Positions 51,529-58,786 of a stretch of DNA of 58,786 nt are shown in pieces. The stretch's first letter is position 1, and each line of letters opens with the position of its first letter. The notes beneath the pieces were generated by a model. The model saw only the letters and a program-made list of their open reading frames with translations. It was not told the origin of the DNA and made no database searches. Source of the stretch: an uncultured Bacilli bacterium (lineage in GTDB: Bacteria; Bacillota_I; Bacilli_A; RFN20; CAG-449). Position numbers and translations under genes: made by a program. The DNA lies in NCBI GenBank assembly GCA_947629415.1, contig CANRDP010000003.1, positions 1 to 58,786 of the forward strand, in the 5' to 3' direction.

Positions 51529-52567
51529 CCTTTATGGCAAAACATTGATTCAACTGGAACAAGAGATGATACAAGAAGGACAAAAGTCCTATCGTGCCAA
51601 GCAACTTTTTACTTGGATTTATGAAAAAGAAGCAAAATCGTTTGATGAAATGACGGATGTTTCTCTTTCTTTTCGTCTTGTTTTGAAAGAAAAATATTGC
51701 CTTGAGAAACCGAAAATTTTTTTGGAACAAAATTCCAATGATGGTACGAAAAAACTTTTACTTGAAATGAGTGACGGGGCAAAAGTGGAAACGGTTTTAA
51801 TGCGATATAATTACGGAAATGTTGCTTGTGTTTCCAGTCAAGTCGGTTGTAACATGTCTTGTACGTTTTGTGCTTCCGGGCTTTTGAAAAAAGTACGTAA
51901 TTTAAAAATCGAAGAAATGGTCGGACAAATTCTTGTTTTAAATGATCTTTTAAAAGAAGAAGGAAAAGCGGAAAAAATCACACATGTGGTTGTGATGGGG
52001 ACCGGTGAACCATTTGATAATTATGAAAATGTGATTTCTTTTATCCGTATTATCAATGATCAGAAAGCATTGGCCATCGGAGCACGACATATCACGGTTT
52101 CTACCTGTGGTATTCCCGAAAAAATCCGACAATACGGAAAAGAAGGTTTGCAAGTTAATTTAGCTATTTCTTTACATGCCCCAAATGATGAACTCCGTTC
52201 CAAACTGATGCCCATCAATCGTGCTTATCCTTTAAAAGAGTTGATTGCCGCGGTAAAAGATTATATTCAAAATTCCGGTCGTCGGGTGACATATGAATAC
52301 ATTTTATTGAAAAATGTAAATGATTCGATGCAAGATGCGGATGAATTGACAAAACTTATTGCTCCTACCTTTGCCTATGTCAATTTGATTCCTTATAATG
52401 AAGTAAAAGAAAATTCTTTTAAAAGAGCAGAGGATAAAAGTGTAAAGGCATTTATGGATCGATTGGTGAAAAACGGAGTAAATGTAACGATTCGCAAAGA
52501 ATTCGGCAGTGATATTGATGCCGCGTGCGGTCAATTGAGAGCAAAAAGTGAAGGAATATGCAAATGA
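51518..52567 (+). CDS. rlmN: Dual-specificity RNA methyltransferase RlmN
   Basis: RlmN is a radical SAM enzyme that methylates C2 of A2503 in 23S rRNA and A37 in some tRNAs. The radical SAM cluster CxxxCxxC is Cys111, Cys115, Cys118. GGTGEPFDNYENV and the methyl-carrying Cys337 (DAACGQL) near the C-terminus are intact. The 349-residue length is typical. It overlaps the RsmB-like gene by 11 bases and the phosphatase gene by 4. Confidence 0.96.
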   Translation: MKTNLYGKTLIQLEQEMIQEGQKSYRAKQLFTWIYEKEAKSFDEMTDVSLSFRLVLKEKYCLEKPKIFLEQNSNDGTKKLLLEMSDGAKVETVLMRYNYGNVACVSSQVGCNMSCTFCASGLLKKVRNLKIEEMVGQILVLNDLLKEEGKAEKITHVVVMGTGEPFDNYENVISFIRIINDQKALAIGARHITVSTCGIPEKIRQYGKEGLQVNLAISLHAPNDELRSKLMPINRAYPLKELIAAVKDYIQNSGRRVTYEYILLKNVNDSMQDADELTKLIAPTFAYVNLIPYNEVKENSFKRAEDKSVKAFMDRLVKNGVNVTIRKEFGSDIDAACGQLRAKSEGICK

Positions 52568-53307
52568 AAGCATGGCAATTTTATTATAAGACCGATATTG
52601 GAAGAATAAGAAAAATCAATGAAGATAATGCTTATGCTTGCCAAAATAATGCCGGAGATATTTTGCTTCTTTTATTGGATGGGATGGGTGGCCATCAAAA
52701 AGGTGATGTTGCCAGTAAATTGGCTTTGGATTTTATTAAACAAGAGTTTTTGAAACGGAATAATCCGTTTACCAACAATTTTTTAATGAAACATTGGTTC
52801 ATCACTACCATACGAAATGCCAATAATCATGTGAATAAAATTGCTTCCAAACAGGAAAATATGCATGGAATGGGAACAACATGCGTCGGTGTATTGATCA
52901 GTAACGATAAAACACTTTTTGTAAATGTCGGCGATTCCAGAGGTTATGTTTATGTAAATAAAAAATTGACACAAGTAACCGAAGATGAAACCTACGCAAA
53001 TTTTTTATATCGATCTGGAAAAATAAAAAAAGAAGATGTGGAAACACATGCTAAACGAAATATTTTGACAAATGCTTTGGGAGTTTATCCGACACTTTCG
53101 GTAACACCGACATTTTGGAAAGATCCTTATGAGCGTATCTTACTTTGTTCGGACGGATTATATACTATGGTAAAAAAAGAAGAGATGGAAGAAATCTTAA
53201 AAAAATCCGCGCCTTTGGCAATTCTTGCACAAGAATTGATTGATATGGCAAATAAAAACGGTGGGAAAGATAATATCGGTGTATTGATATGTGAGGTGGA
53301 AAAATGA
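52564..53307 (+). CDS. stp: PP2C-type Ser/Thr protein phosphatase
   Basis: This metal-dependent phosphatase reverses the action of the Hanks-type kinase encoded next. It shows the PP2C motifs TDIGRIRKINEDN, LDGMGGHQKGDVAS, GDSRGYV and GGKDNIGV with the metal-binding Asp residues. The length is 247 residues. I start at the ATG at 52564, 8 bases after AAGGA; an ATG at 52558 is too close to that site. It overlaps the kinase by 4 bases. Confidence 0.94.
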   Translation: MKAWQFYYKTDIGRIRKINEDNAYACQNNAGDILLLLLDGMGGHQKGDVASKLALDFIKQEFLKRNNPFTNNFLMKHWFITTIRNANNHVNKIASKQENMHGMGTTCVGVLISNDKTLFVNVGDSRGYVYVNKKLTQVTEDETYANFLYRSGKIKKEDVETHAKRNILTNALGVYPTLSVTPTFWKDPYERILLCSDGLYTMVKKEEMEEILKKSAPLAILAQELIDMANKNGGKDNIGVLICEVEK

Positions 53308-54194
53308 GTAATGAAATTCAAACTGGCGATATTCTGGATGAACGTTATCGTATCAATAAGTTAATCGGTGAAGGAGGTATGGCTCTTGTCTACGAAGCTT
53401 ACGATATGATTACCAAAAAGAATGTGGCAATTAAAATTATTCGGGAAGAAACGATGAAAAATCCTTTGAATTTGACTCGTTTTGAACGTGAGGCCCGTGC
53501 TGCGGCAAGTTTATCAAGTCCGAATATTGTTCGAGTTATTAATCTTGGAACGCATAAAGGAAGACCTTATATGGTAAACGAATTGGTTTCCGGTGAAACT
53601 TTAAGAGAACGAATTACCAAAATGGGAAAAATCGGCTTTTTGGAAGCGGTGGAATATATGTATTGGCTTACTTCTGCGGTGATGGATGCACATCGACATA
53701 GCGTGATTCATCGGGATATTAAACCTCAGAATGTTTTCATTACACCCGATGGTACGGTGAAATTGGGAGATTTTGGAATTGCTACTTTCCAAAACCCGAG
53801 TGCACGTCTTACTCGTTCCGAAGTGGTTGTGGGTTCGGTACATTATTTGGCTCCGGAAATTTATAAAGGAGGACAAGCCACACCGCAATCGGATATTTAT
53901 GCTTTGGGAGTCACTTTTTTTGAAATGATTACCGGTCGCGTTCCTTTTGACGATGAGAATGCTTATTCGGTTGCGTGGAAACATGCAAATGATAAATTTC
54001 CGTCTGCTAAAAAATTCAATTCCAAGACTCCGACAATAATCGATAAAATCATTCAAAAGGCTTGTGCCAGAGATTTATCCAAGCGCTATGCGACTGCTTT
54101 TGATATGCGAAAAGATTTGGATCGAATTCGTCAGGAACCCATCTTAATTAAGAAAAGATCTTTTTTTGAGCGACTTTTCTCCAGGAATCGATAA
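53304..54194 (+). CDS. prkC: Hanks-type Ser/Thr protein kinase without PASTA domains
   Basis: The kinase domain is complete: Gly loop IGEGGMALVYEA (about 21-32), Lys44, HRDIKPQN (Asp138), DFG (156-158), SEVVVGSVHYLAPE and SDIYALGV. It ends after the kinase domain with a short basic tail (SFFERLFSRNR). The membrane span and extracellular PASTA repeats found in PrkC/StkP, which make those about 600-650 residues, are missing; the whole protein is 296 residues. No frame continues into a PASTA region, because rsgA starts at the stop. It is thus probably soluble or peripheral. Confidence 0.9.
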   Translation: MSNEIQTGDILDERYRINKLIGEGGMALVYEAYDMITKKNVAIKIIREETMKNPLNLTRFEREARAAASLSSPNIVRVINLGTHKGRPYMVNELVSGETLRERITKMGKIGFLEAVEYMYWLTSAVMDAHRHSVIHRDIKPQNVFITPDGTVKLGDFGIATFQNPSARLTRSEVVVGSVHYLAPEIYKGGQATPQSDIYALGVTFFEMITGRVPFDDENAYSVAWKHANDKFPSAKKFNSKTPTIIDKIIQKACARDLSKRYATAFDMRKDLDRIRQEPILIKKRSFFERLFSRNR

Positions 54195-55058
54195 ATGATT
54201 GTTGAAGGCAAAGTTCTTTCTTTTACCGGCGGATTGCTCGGTGTATATTATCAGAAACAAATTTATTTTTGTGTTCCCAAAGGTATTTTTCGATCAAAAA
54301 AATTAAAACCTTGTGTCGGGGATTTTGTAAAATTCGATCCCGAGAAAAAAATTATTATGGAAATCTTACCAAGAAAAAACGAATTTCAGCGTCCTCTTAT
54401 CAGTAATTTGGATCATGCTTTCGTGGTTCAATCGTTGAAAAATCCTTCTTTTTCCCGAGAATTATTGAATATTTTTCTATCCTTTTTAAACGGATATTCG
54501 GTAAAAACTTCCATTATTTTTACCAAAACGGATTTGGTGGAAGGAGAATACACTTCGTTAAAAGAAGGGTATGAAAATATGGGATATGATGTCTATTTCT
54601 TTTCCGATAGAAATGGTAAAGGAAAAGAAGAAATTTTTAAAACCTTGCACGGCACCATTGCTTTTCTTGGCCAAACCGGTGCGGGTAAATCGTCCTTGAT
54701 AAATGCTTTGCTTCCCAATGCTTCGCAACGAATCGGTGAAGTTTCCAAAGCTTTGGGACGAGGAAAGCATACCACGACTTCCAGTGTACTTATTCCTTTC
54801 CAAGATATGTTTCTATGTGATACTCCGGGATTTTCCAGTGTGGAATTGAATTGTTTTAAAGAAGATTTGGCACACACCTATCCGGGTTATGCACCTTATG
54901 CATCACAATGTTATTTTCACGATTGTTTGCATTTATCCGAGAAAGGATGCAAAATTCATGAAGCACTTCAAAGTGGCATACTTTTAAAAGAAGATTATGA
55001 AATTTATCAAAAATTATTGGTAAGTCTTCCTTATAGAAAGGATCGGTATACGAAATGA
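54195..55058 (+). CDS. rsgA: Ribosome small subunit-dependent GTPase RsgA
   Basis: RsgA is a circularly permuted GTPase that helps late 30S maturation. The G4 motif TKTD (110-113) comes before the P-loop GQTGAGKS (159-166) and G3 DTPGFSS, which shows the permutation. An N-terminal OB-fold and a C-terminal zinc knuckle (CYFHDCLHLSEKGCKIHEAL) are present. The 287-residue length is typical. It starts directly after the kinase stop. Confidence 0.96.
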   Translation: MIVEGKVLSFTGGLLGVYYQKQIYFCVPKGIFRSKKLKPCVGDFVKFDPEKKIIMEILPRKNEFQRPLISNLDHAFVVQSLKNPSFSRELLNIFLSFLNGYSVKTSIIFTKTDLVEGEYTSLKEGYENMGYDVYFFSDRNGKGKEEIFKTLHGTIAFLGQTGAGKSSLINALLPNASQRIGEVSKALGRGKHTTTSSVLIPFQDMFLCDTPGFSSVELNCFKEDLAHTYPGYAPYASQCYFHDCLHLSEKGCKIHEALQSGILLKEDYEIYQKLLVSLPYRKDRYTK

Positions 55059-55708
55059 TTAAAATAGCACCTTCATTACTTTCCTGTGATTTACTTCATA
55101 TTGGTGAGGAATTAAAAAAAATGGAACAAAGTGGCGCAGATTATGTTCATATTGACTGTTTTGACGGTCATTTTGCACCGAATATTGCTTTTGGACCTGA
55201 TTTTGTCAAAGCGATAAAAAAGGGAACTTCACTTCCTTTGGATGTTCATTTAATGTTAGAGAATCCCTTGCGTTTTGTATCTTCTTTTCTTGATGCCGGG
55301 AGTGATTTTTTAACTTTTCATCAAGAAGTCATTTCTCAACAGGAATTTGCAAGTCTTTCCGCGAAACTTCATTCGCGGAAGGTGAAAACCGGATTGTCTT
55401 TAATGCCTATTACTCCGATAGAAAAAATAAAACCTTATTTAAAAAATTGCGATCTTGTTTTGGTTATGTCGGTAATGCCCGGATTTTCGGGACAAAAATT
55501 TCAGGAAAATGCTTTGCAAAGGATAGCGGATCTGAAAAAAGAAAGAGAAGAAATGCATGCTTCTTTTCTTATTGAAGTCGATGGTGGGGTAAACGATACA
55601 AATGCTTTTTCTCTGATAGAGAGCGGTGCGGATATTTTGGTATCCGGGAGCTATCTTTTTGAAGGAAATATGAAAGATAAAATAGAAAGAGTGAAACGAT
55701 ATGAGTAA
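55055..55708 (+). CDS. rpe: Ribulose-phosphate 3-epimerase
   Basis: Rpe interconverts ribulose 5-phosphate and xylulose 5-phosphate. It begins with KIAPSLLSCD, has HIDCFDG and DVHLMLENP with metal and catalytic residues, VMPGFSGQKF (phosphate loop) and EVDGGVN. 217 residues, normal. Overlaps rsgA by ATGA, and thiN by 8 bases. Confidence 0.96.
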   Translation: MIKIAPSLLSCDLLHIGEELKKMEQSGADYVHIDCFDGHFAPNIAFGPDFVKAIKKGTSLPLDVHLMLENPLRFVSSFLDAGSDFLTFHQEVISQQEFASLSAKLHSRKVKTGLSLMPITPIEKIKPYLKNCDLVLVMSVMPGFSGQKFQENALQRIADLKKEREEMHASFLIEVDGGVNDTNAFSLIESGADILVSGSYLFEGNMKDKIERVKRYE

Positions 55709-56327
55709 AGTAATTCTTGTGACGGGTTCTGCGGATGAAAACCTTGTTTCTTCCTATGCTTCTTTTCCTATGATTGGTGTGGAAAAGGGGAATGAAATTC
55801 TTTTGAAACAAAATTTAAAACCTTTCTATGCTTTGGGAGATTTTGATTCGTATAATCGTGAAAATATTGCCAAAATATTACCATCGGAAAAAATCATTAC
55901 TTTAAAGCAGGAAAAAGATGAATCGGATACCGAGGCTGCATTGAAGTTTGCCATCAATCATTTGGGTGCAAGCGAAATCGTGATCTTGGCATCTTTATAC
56001 GGACGTTACGATCATAGTCATGCTTTATTGTTGCTCTTAAGAAAATATCGAAAAATACATCTTCAAATTGAAGATGCTCATAATCGGATATTATATTTTG
56101 AAAAAGGAAATCATATTATATCTCAAGAAGAATATCCATATATCGGATTATTCGGATTTCCGAATGCTGTCGTGACGATGGAAAATACCAAATATCCAGT
56201 GAAAAAAATGAAATTGTCTTTCTGTGAAGTCAAAGCGATTTCCAATGTCATTCAGTCCAGAGTATCGCTATTTACGGTCCATAAGGGAAGTGTTTTGGTC
56301 GTTTTATCTCGGGATAAAGGAGTATAG
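55701..56327 (+). CDS. thiN: Thiamine pyrophosphokinase
   Basis: ThiN pyrophosphorylates thiamine with ATP to yield TPP, the signal for the riboswitch at 34579. The motifs GDFDS (about 46-50), KDESDTEAALKFA and LYGRYDHSHA are conserved. The length is 208 residues. It is the last gene of the kinase-rsgA-rpe-thiN run common in Bacillota. Confidence 0.93.
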   Translation: MSKVILVTGSADENLVSSYASFPMIGVEKGNEILLKQNLKPFYALGDFDSYNRENIAKILPSEKIITLKQEKDESDTEAALKFAINHLGASEIVILASLYGRYDHSHALLLLLRKYRKIHLQIEDAHNRILYFEKGNHIISQEEYPYIGLFGFPNAVVTMENTKYPVKKMKLSFCEVKAISNVIQSRVSLFTVHKGSVLVVLSRDKGV

Positions 56328-56328
56328 A

Positions 56329-56994
56329 ATGCGTTTTTTCATCGCGTATCTCGTCTTTTTTGTATTATTTCTTTTGATTCTTGTCATAGGATTTAAAACA
56401 TATCATTTTTATAAAAAAGAAAAGTATTCCTTTTTGAAATTTTTTCCCAGTGAATTGGAAATCGAAGAAACGTTTCCTTATTGGCGAATTACTTTAGCGC
56501 TTTTTTCCTGTGCCGGTTTGTTTTTTCATGCGGATTTTTTCTTATTGGAGCCATCCATTCATGTACCGGTGACTTTTTCATATATTCTCGGAATTTTATT
56601 TATGATAAGTGATCTTCTTCTTTTTCCTTTGATGATTTTAAAACCGGCAAGTTCTTTGAAAAAACATATTGTGATTGCATCTTTTTTTCTTGCGGTGCAA
56701 TGCTTGAGTAATTTATCCGGTGTTTTTTATATTTTAAGAAGCGATACTTCCTTCGTTTTGGGTATTGTCCTTTTTTCTTTCGTATTTTTTGCGGAACTCA
56801 TCAGTCTTTTTCTAAAAGATTTGCTTTCTTGGTCTGCAATGAAAAAAGTAGAAACCGAAGACGGAAAAATAAATTATGTGCGTGGAAAATGGAATGCACT
56901 GGCTTTAAGAGAATGGCTCTTTTTCTTTGCGCTTTTTCTTACCAATTTCCTTTTCTTGCTTTTTCGTTTCGTCAGTGAATGGAGTGGAAATTAA
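56329..56994 (+). CDS. Multi-pass membrane protein, unknown function
   Basis: I do not recognise this 221-residue protein. It has about six hydrophobic spans (roughly 4-23, 57-72, 82-104, 115-135, 141-160 and 198-216) with a charged segment (MKKVETEDGKINYVRGKWN) before the last span. I start at the ATG at 56329, with AAAGGAG upstream, directly after thiN, rather than further up inside it. Confidence 0.75.
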   Translation: MRFFIAYLVFFVLFLLILVIGFKTYHFYKKEKYSFLKFFPSELEIEETFPYWRITLALFSCAGLFFHADFFLLEPSIHVPVTFSYILGILFMISDLLLFPLMILKPASSLKKHIVIASFFLAVQCLSNLSGVFYILRSDTSFVLGIVLFSFVFFAELISLFLKDLLSWSAMKKVETEDGKINYVRGKWNALALREWLFFFALFLTNFLFLLFRFVSEWSGN

Positions 56995-57000
56995 AATAAA

Positions 57001-57025
57001 AAAAGGACTTCCGTCCTTATTTTTC
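57001..57025. terminator. Bidirectional terminator between membrane gene and rpmB
   Basis: AAGGAC, a TTCC loop and GTCCTT, with A run on one side and T-rich sequence on the other, serve the two convergent genes. Confidence 0.8.
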
Positions 57026-57028
57026 TTT

Positions 57029-57226
57029 TTAATTTGCGGCTTTTTCCGCTTTTCGTAATGTTTTGATCGCCCGCGCCGATAATTTAAGTCTTACATCGCG
57101 ACCGTCAATATTTACTTTGACCGATTGGAGATTAACATTCCACTTACGACGTGTGGCAATAAGAGAATGGGATCTTTTATTTCCACTTAATGGATGTTTT
57201 CCTGTTAATGGACAAACTCTGGACAT
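57029..57226 (-). CDS. rpmB: 50S ribosomal protein L28
   Basis: A 65-residue ribosomal protein with the L28 pattern: SRVCPLTGKHPLSGNKRSHS, TRRKWNVNLQ and LKLSARAIKTLRK. GGAGG precedes the ATG at 57226. The zinc-binding CxxC pairs of some L28 proteins are not present (only one Cys), so it is the zinc-free type. Confidence 0.96.
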   Translation of the reverse strand: MSRVCPLTGKHPLSGNKRSHSLIATRRKWNVNLQSVKVNIDGRDVRLKLSARAIKTLRKAEKAAN

Positions 57227-57417
57227 CTTCCTACCTCCTTCATGGCATTTCGTACCTAAATAATATAGCATGGAAAAAAAGGGATTGCAAATCTTTTTTT
57301 ATCACATTTCTACCGAAAGGGTAAAGCAGAAAGAAAAGCGGATTTTCTTTTCTTTTTAAATAGGAAAGAAACAAAAAAGATTTTATTCGGTGAAAAAGGA
57401 AGATATAAGGTGATTTC

Positions 57418-57447
57418 TTGACACTTTCAAAAGCAAAAGATTATAAT
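57418..57447 (+). promoter_or_regulatory. Sigma-A promoter of the last membrane gene
   Basis: TTGACA (57418-57423), an 18-base spacer and TATAAT (57442-57447) are both exact consensus hexamers, about 58 bases before the start of the gene at 57506. The rest of the 57227-57505 gap shows nothing else notable. Confidence 0.7.
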
Positions 57448-57505
57448 TGATACATAATTTCCGAAGGAAAAAAATAAATAAAATAAAGAATGGAGGTCAA
57501 CACTT

Positions 57506-58675
57506 ATGGCACAACACGTTCAAAAAAAGAAGCAAAGTGTCAATTTATCCGTTGCGATTACTTCAACGATTTTTTCATTGATACCTGTCATTATTCTTCT
57601 TATCATCGGGACATCTACTTTCGAAACTCCTTATGGCATTTATGCTCTCAGTACTTTCGGTATGGTAGTTTATTTTTCTTTTCTTTTTGCTATGCTCGCT
57701 TGGAGAAATAAAATCCTGTATCTTATTTGGGATGGCATCAATATTGCGGCAGCTCTTGGATTTATCCTTTATTCTTATATAAATTCTTCGTATCAGGAAG
57801 GATTATTATTGCATCTTTCTGCTGCTTTCTTTTTGATTTTATCTTTCTATCAAATGGCGGATGCGGATCAAAAGGATAGTTATTATGCTCTTTATCTTGT
57901 TCCTTTGCTTTTTGATATTGCCGGTCTTATTTTTGTCTTATGGTTTATTAATGTTCATATGAATGTCGTTGTCCATATTGTTTTGGTAACGATTTTCAAT
58001 ATATTTAATCTTGCTGTTTTCTTCCTTCCGGCGCTAGTAAAACTCTTTTCAAATCGAAAAGAGTATTTTTCCGGATTAAGTAATAAATGTGTAGAATATG
58101 ATGAAGAAAGCGAAGAAGAGAAAAAAGAACGGAAAGAAGTTCAAAAATATTTGAAAAACGAAAAGAACAAACAAAAAAATACGGTGACAAATAATTCTTC
58201 TGTTTTTGTGGATAGTGGCACAAGATGGAGAGTGGCTCCGATTATGATTCGCGTATGGCGACATGAAATTCTGGAAAAATTCAATAAGGTAATTGATCAT
58301 GTCAACCTTGAAATCAAATCAAATAATTTCGAAATTGATCATCCATCGAATAAGGAATATTATGATAATGCTGTTAAATCCAATAAACAATTGGAAAAAG
58401 GATGTAAATATTTAAGAAAACATTATGCCATTATGAAGAAAAATATTGATGCATTGGAAAAGAAAGTTTTTACTGCAGAGGATTGTTATAAGAAGTATAC
58501 ATATAGTATTCTTGACGGAAAATGGAAAGTAAAATCATCGGACGAAAAATTACCGCATTTGGATTTGCTATATGCCGAAGTATATTTTACCACGATTACG
58601 CAATATGGCGGGAAAAATAAATATGTATTTCATTTTGATGGTGAAAATAATGTTTCTTTACCGGAAATAAAATAA
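57506..58675 (+). CDS. Membrane protein with long cytoplasmic C-terminus, unknown function
   Basis: I do not recognise this 389-residue protein. The N-terminal half has six or seven hydrophobic spans (from about 15 to 180). A strongly charged linker (about 195-225, rich in Glu and Lys) leads to a soluble helical domain of about 160 residues. A Trp in the middle (TRWRVAPIMIRVWRHEIL) and a GGKNKYVFHFDGENNV end are notable. GGAGGT precedes the ATG and a consensus promoter precedes it. Confidence 0.75.
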   Translation: MAQHVQKKKQSVNLSVAITSTIFSLIPVIILLIIGTSTFETPYGIYALSTFGMVVYFSFLFAMLAWRNKILYLIWDGINIAAALGFILYSYINSSYQEGLLLHLSAAFFLILSFYQMADADQKDSYYALYLVPLLFDIAGLIFVLWFINVHMNVVVHIVLVTIFNIFNLAVFFLPALVKLFSNRKEYFSGLSNKCVEYDEESEEEKKERKEVQKYLKNEKNKQKNTVTNNSSVFVDSGTRWRVAPIMIRVWRHEILEKFNKVIDHVNLEIKSNNFEIDHPSNKEYYDNAVKSNKQLEKGCKYLRKHYAIMKKNIDALEKKVFTAEDCYKKYTYSILDGKWKVKSSDEKLPHLDLLYAEVYFTTITQYGGKNKYVFHFDGENNVSLPEIK

Positions 58676-58683
58676 AGAAATCT

Positions 58684-58709
58684 TCTGAGTTGTTATACTC
58701 AGATTTTTT
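58684..58709 (+). terminator. Rho-independent terminator after the last membrane gene
   Basis: TCTGAGT and ACTCAGA form a 7-base stem around TGTTAT, followed by a T run. Confidence 0.8.
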
Positions 58710-58786
58710 CTTTAACTAGGAAATTGTATTTTAATGAAAAAGACAAAAAAAGAACTCAAAGATGAGTTGAAAAAATAAAAAAAATT

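Noticed and set aside
58735-58779. 14-codon open frame MKKTKKELKDELKK at the window end
   Set aside because: It is short, has no ribosome site, and its middle can form a small hairpin; it is more likely noncoding. It is also too close to the window edge to judge.

Overview
The window is a 58.8 kb stretch of an AT-rich Gram-positive chromosome. The genes are tightly packed, often overlap by 1-20 bases, and mostly have strong AGGAGG-type ribosome binding sites. Forespore sporulation genes (spoIIAA-spoIIAB-sigF-spoVAC-D-E-F), a pyrophosphate-type phosphofructokinase, PepV, AckA, DacF-type carboxypeptidase, RsgA and an ECF-type thiamine transporter point to a spore-forming Bacillota. The style resembles Erysipelotrichia or related anaerobic gut lineages, but this placement is inferred from gene content only. 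TGA is a normal stop codon. No rRNA, tRNA or CRISPR array was found.

Layout. 1-7.1 kb: peptide, NAD and sugar metabolism (pepV, trmB, M42 peptidase, pncB, pfp) and murC. 7.1-13.4 kb: ackA, a VanZ-like protein and the glycogen pair glgB-glgP. 13.4-21.4 kb: a DUF523 protein, a YgjP-type metallopeptidase, RNA modification genes (TrmH-type, ttcA, tcdA, rsmF-like), a hydrolase, an LRR lipoprotein and pdp. 21.4-29.5 kb: a MarR-controlled membrane protein, dacF, LemA with a large partner, and a surface papain-like protease. 29.8-34.5 kb: a continuous spoIIA-spoVA gene string. 34.5-38.2 kb: a TPP riboswitch with thiT, a second VanZ-like protein, a double-glycine peptide overlapping radC, and paired chromate transporters.

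38.3-48.6 kb is the most distinctive region: a 10.3 kb cassette bounded by a 72-bp inverted repeat (71/72 identical). It holds a five-gene defence operon on the minus strand (GHKL/MORC-like ATPase, Z1 helicase, PD-(D/E)XK protein, AIPR protein, C5-cytosine methyltransferase). Decayed gene remnants lie at both edges. The cassette sits between the divergent chromate transporter and gluconate 5-dehydrogenase genes and carries no recognisable transposase or integrase.

48.7-58.8 kb returns to core genome: gluconate 5-dehydrogenase, an acidic Cys-rich protein, and a run typical of Bacillota (rsmB-like, rlmN, PP2C phosphatase, Ser/Thr kinase, rsgA, rpe, thiN), then rpmB and two membrane proteins. 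Two members of that run are unusual. The RsmB-like protein has lost every catalytic motif, and the kinase lacks the membrane anchor and PASTA domains. Thiamine handling (TPP switch, ThiT, ThiN) looks like salvage from outside the cell.
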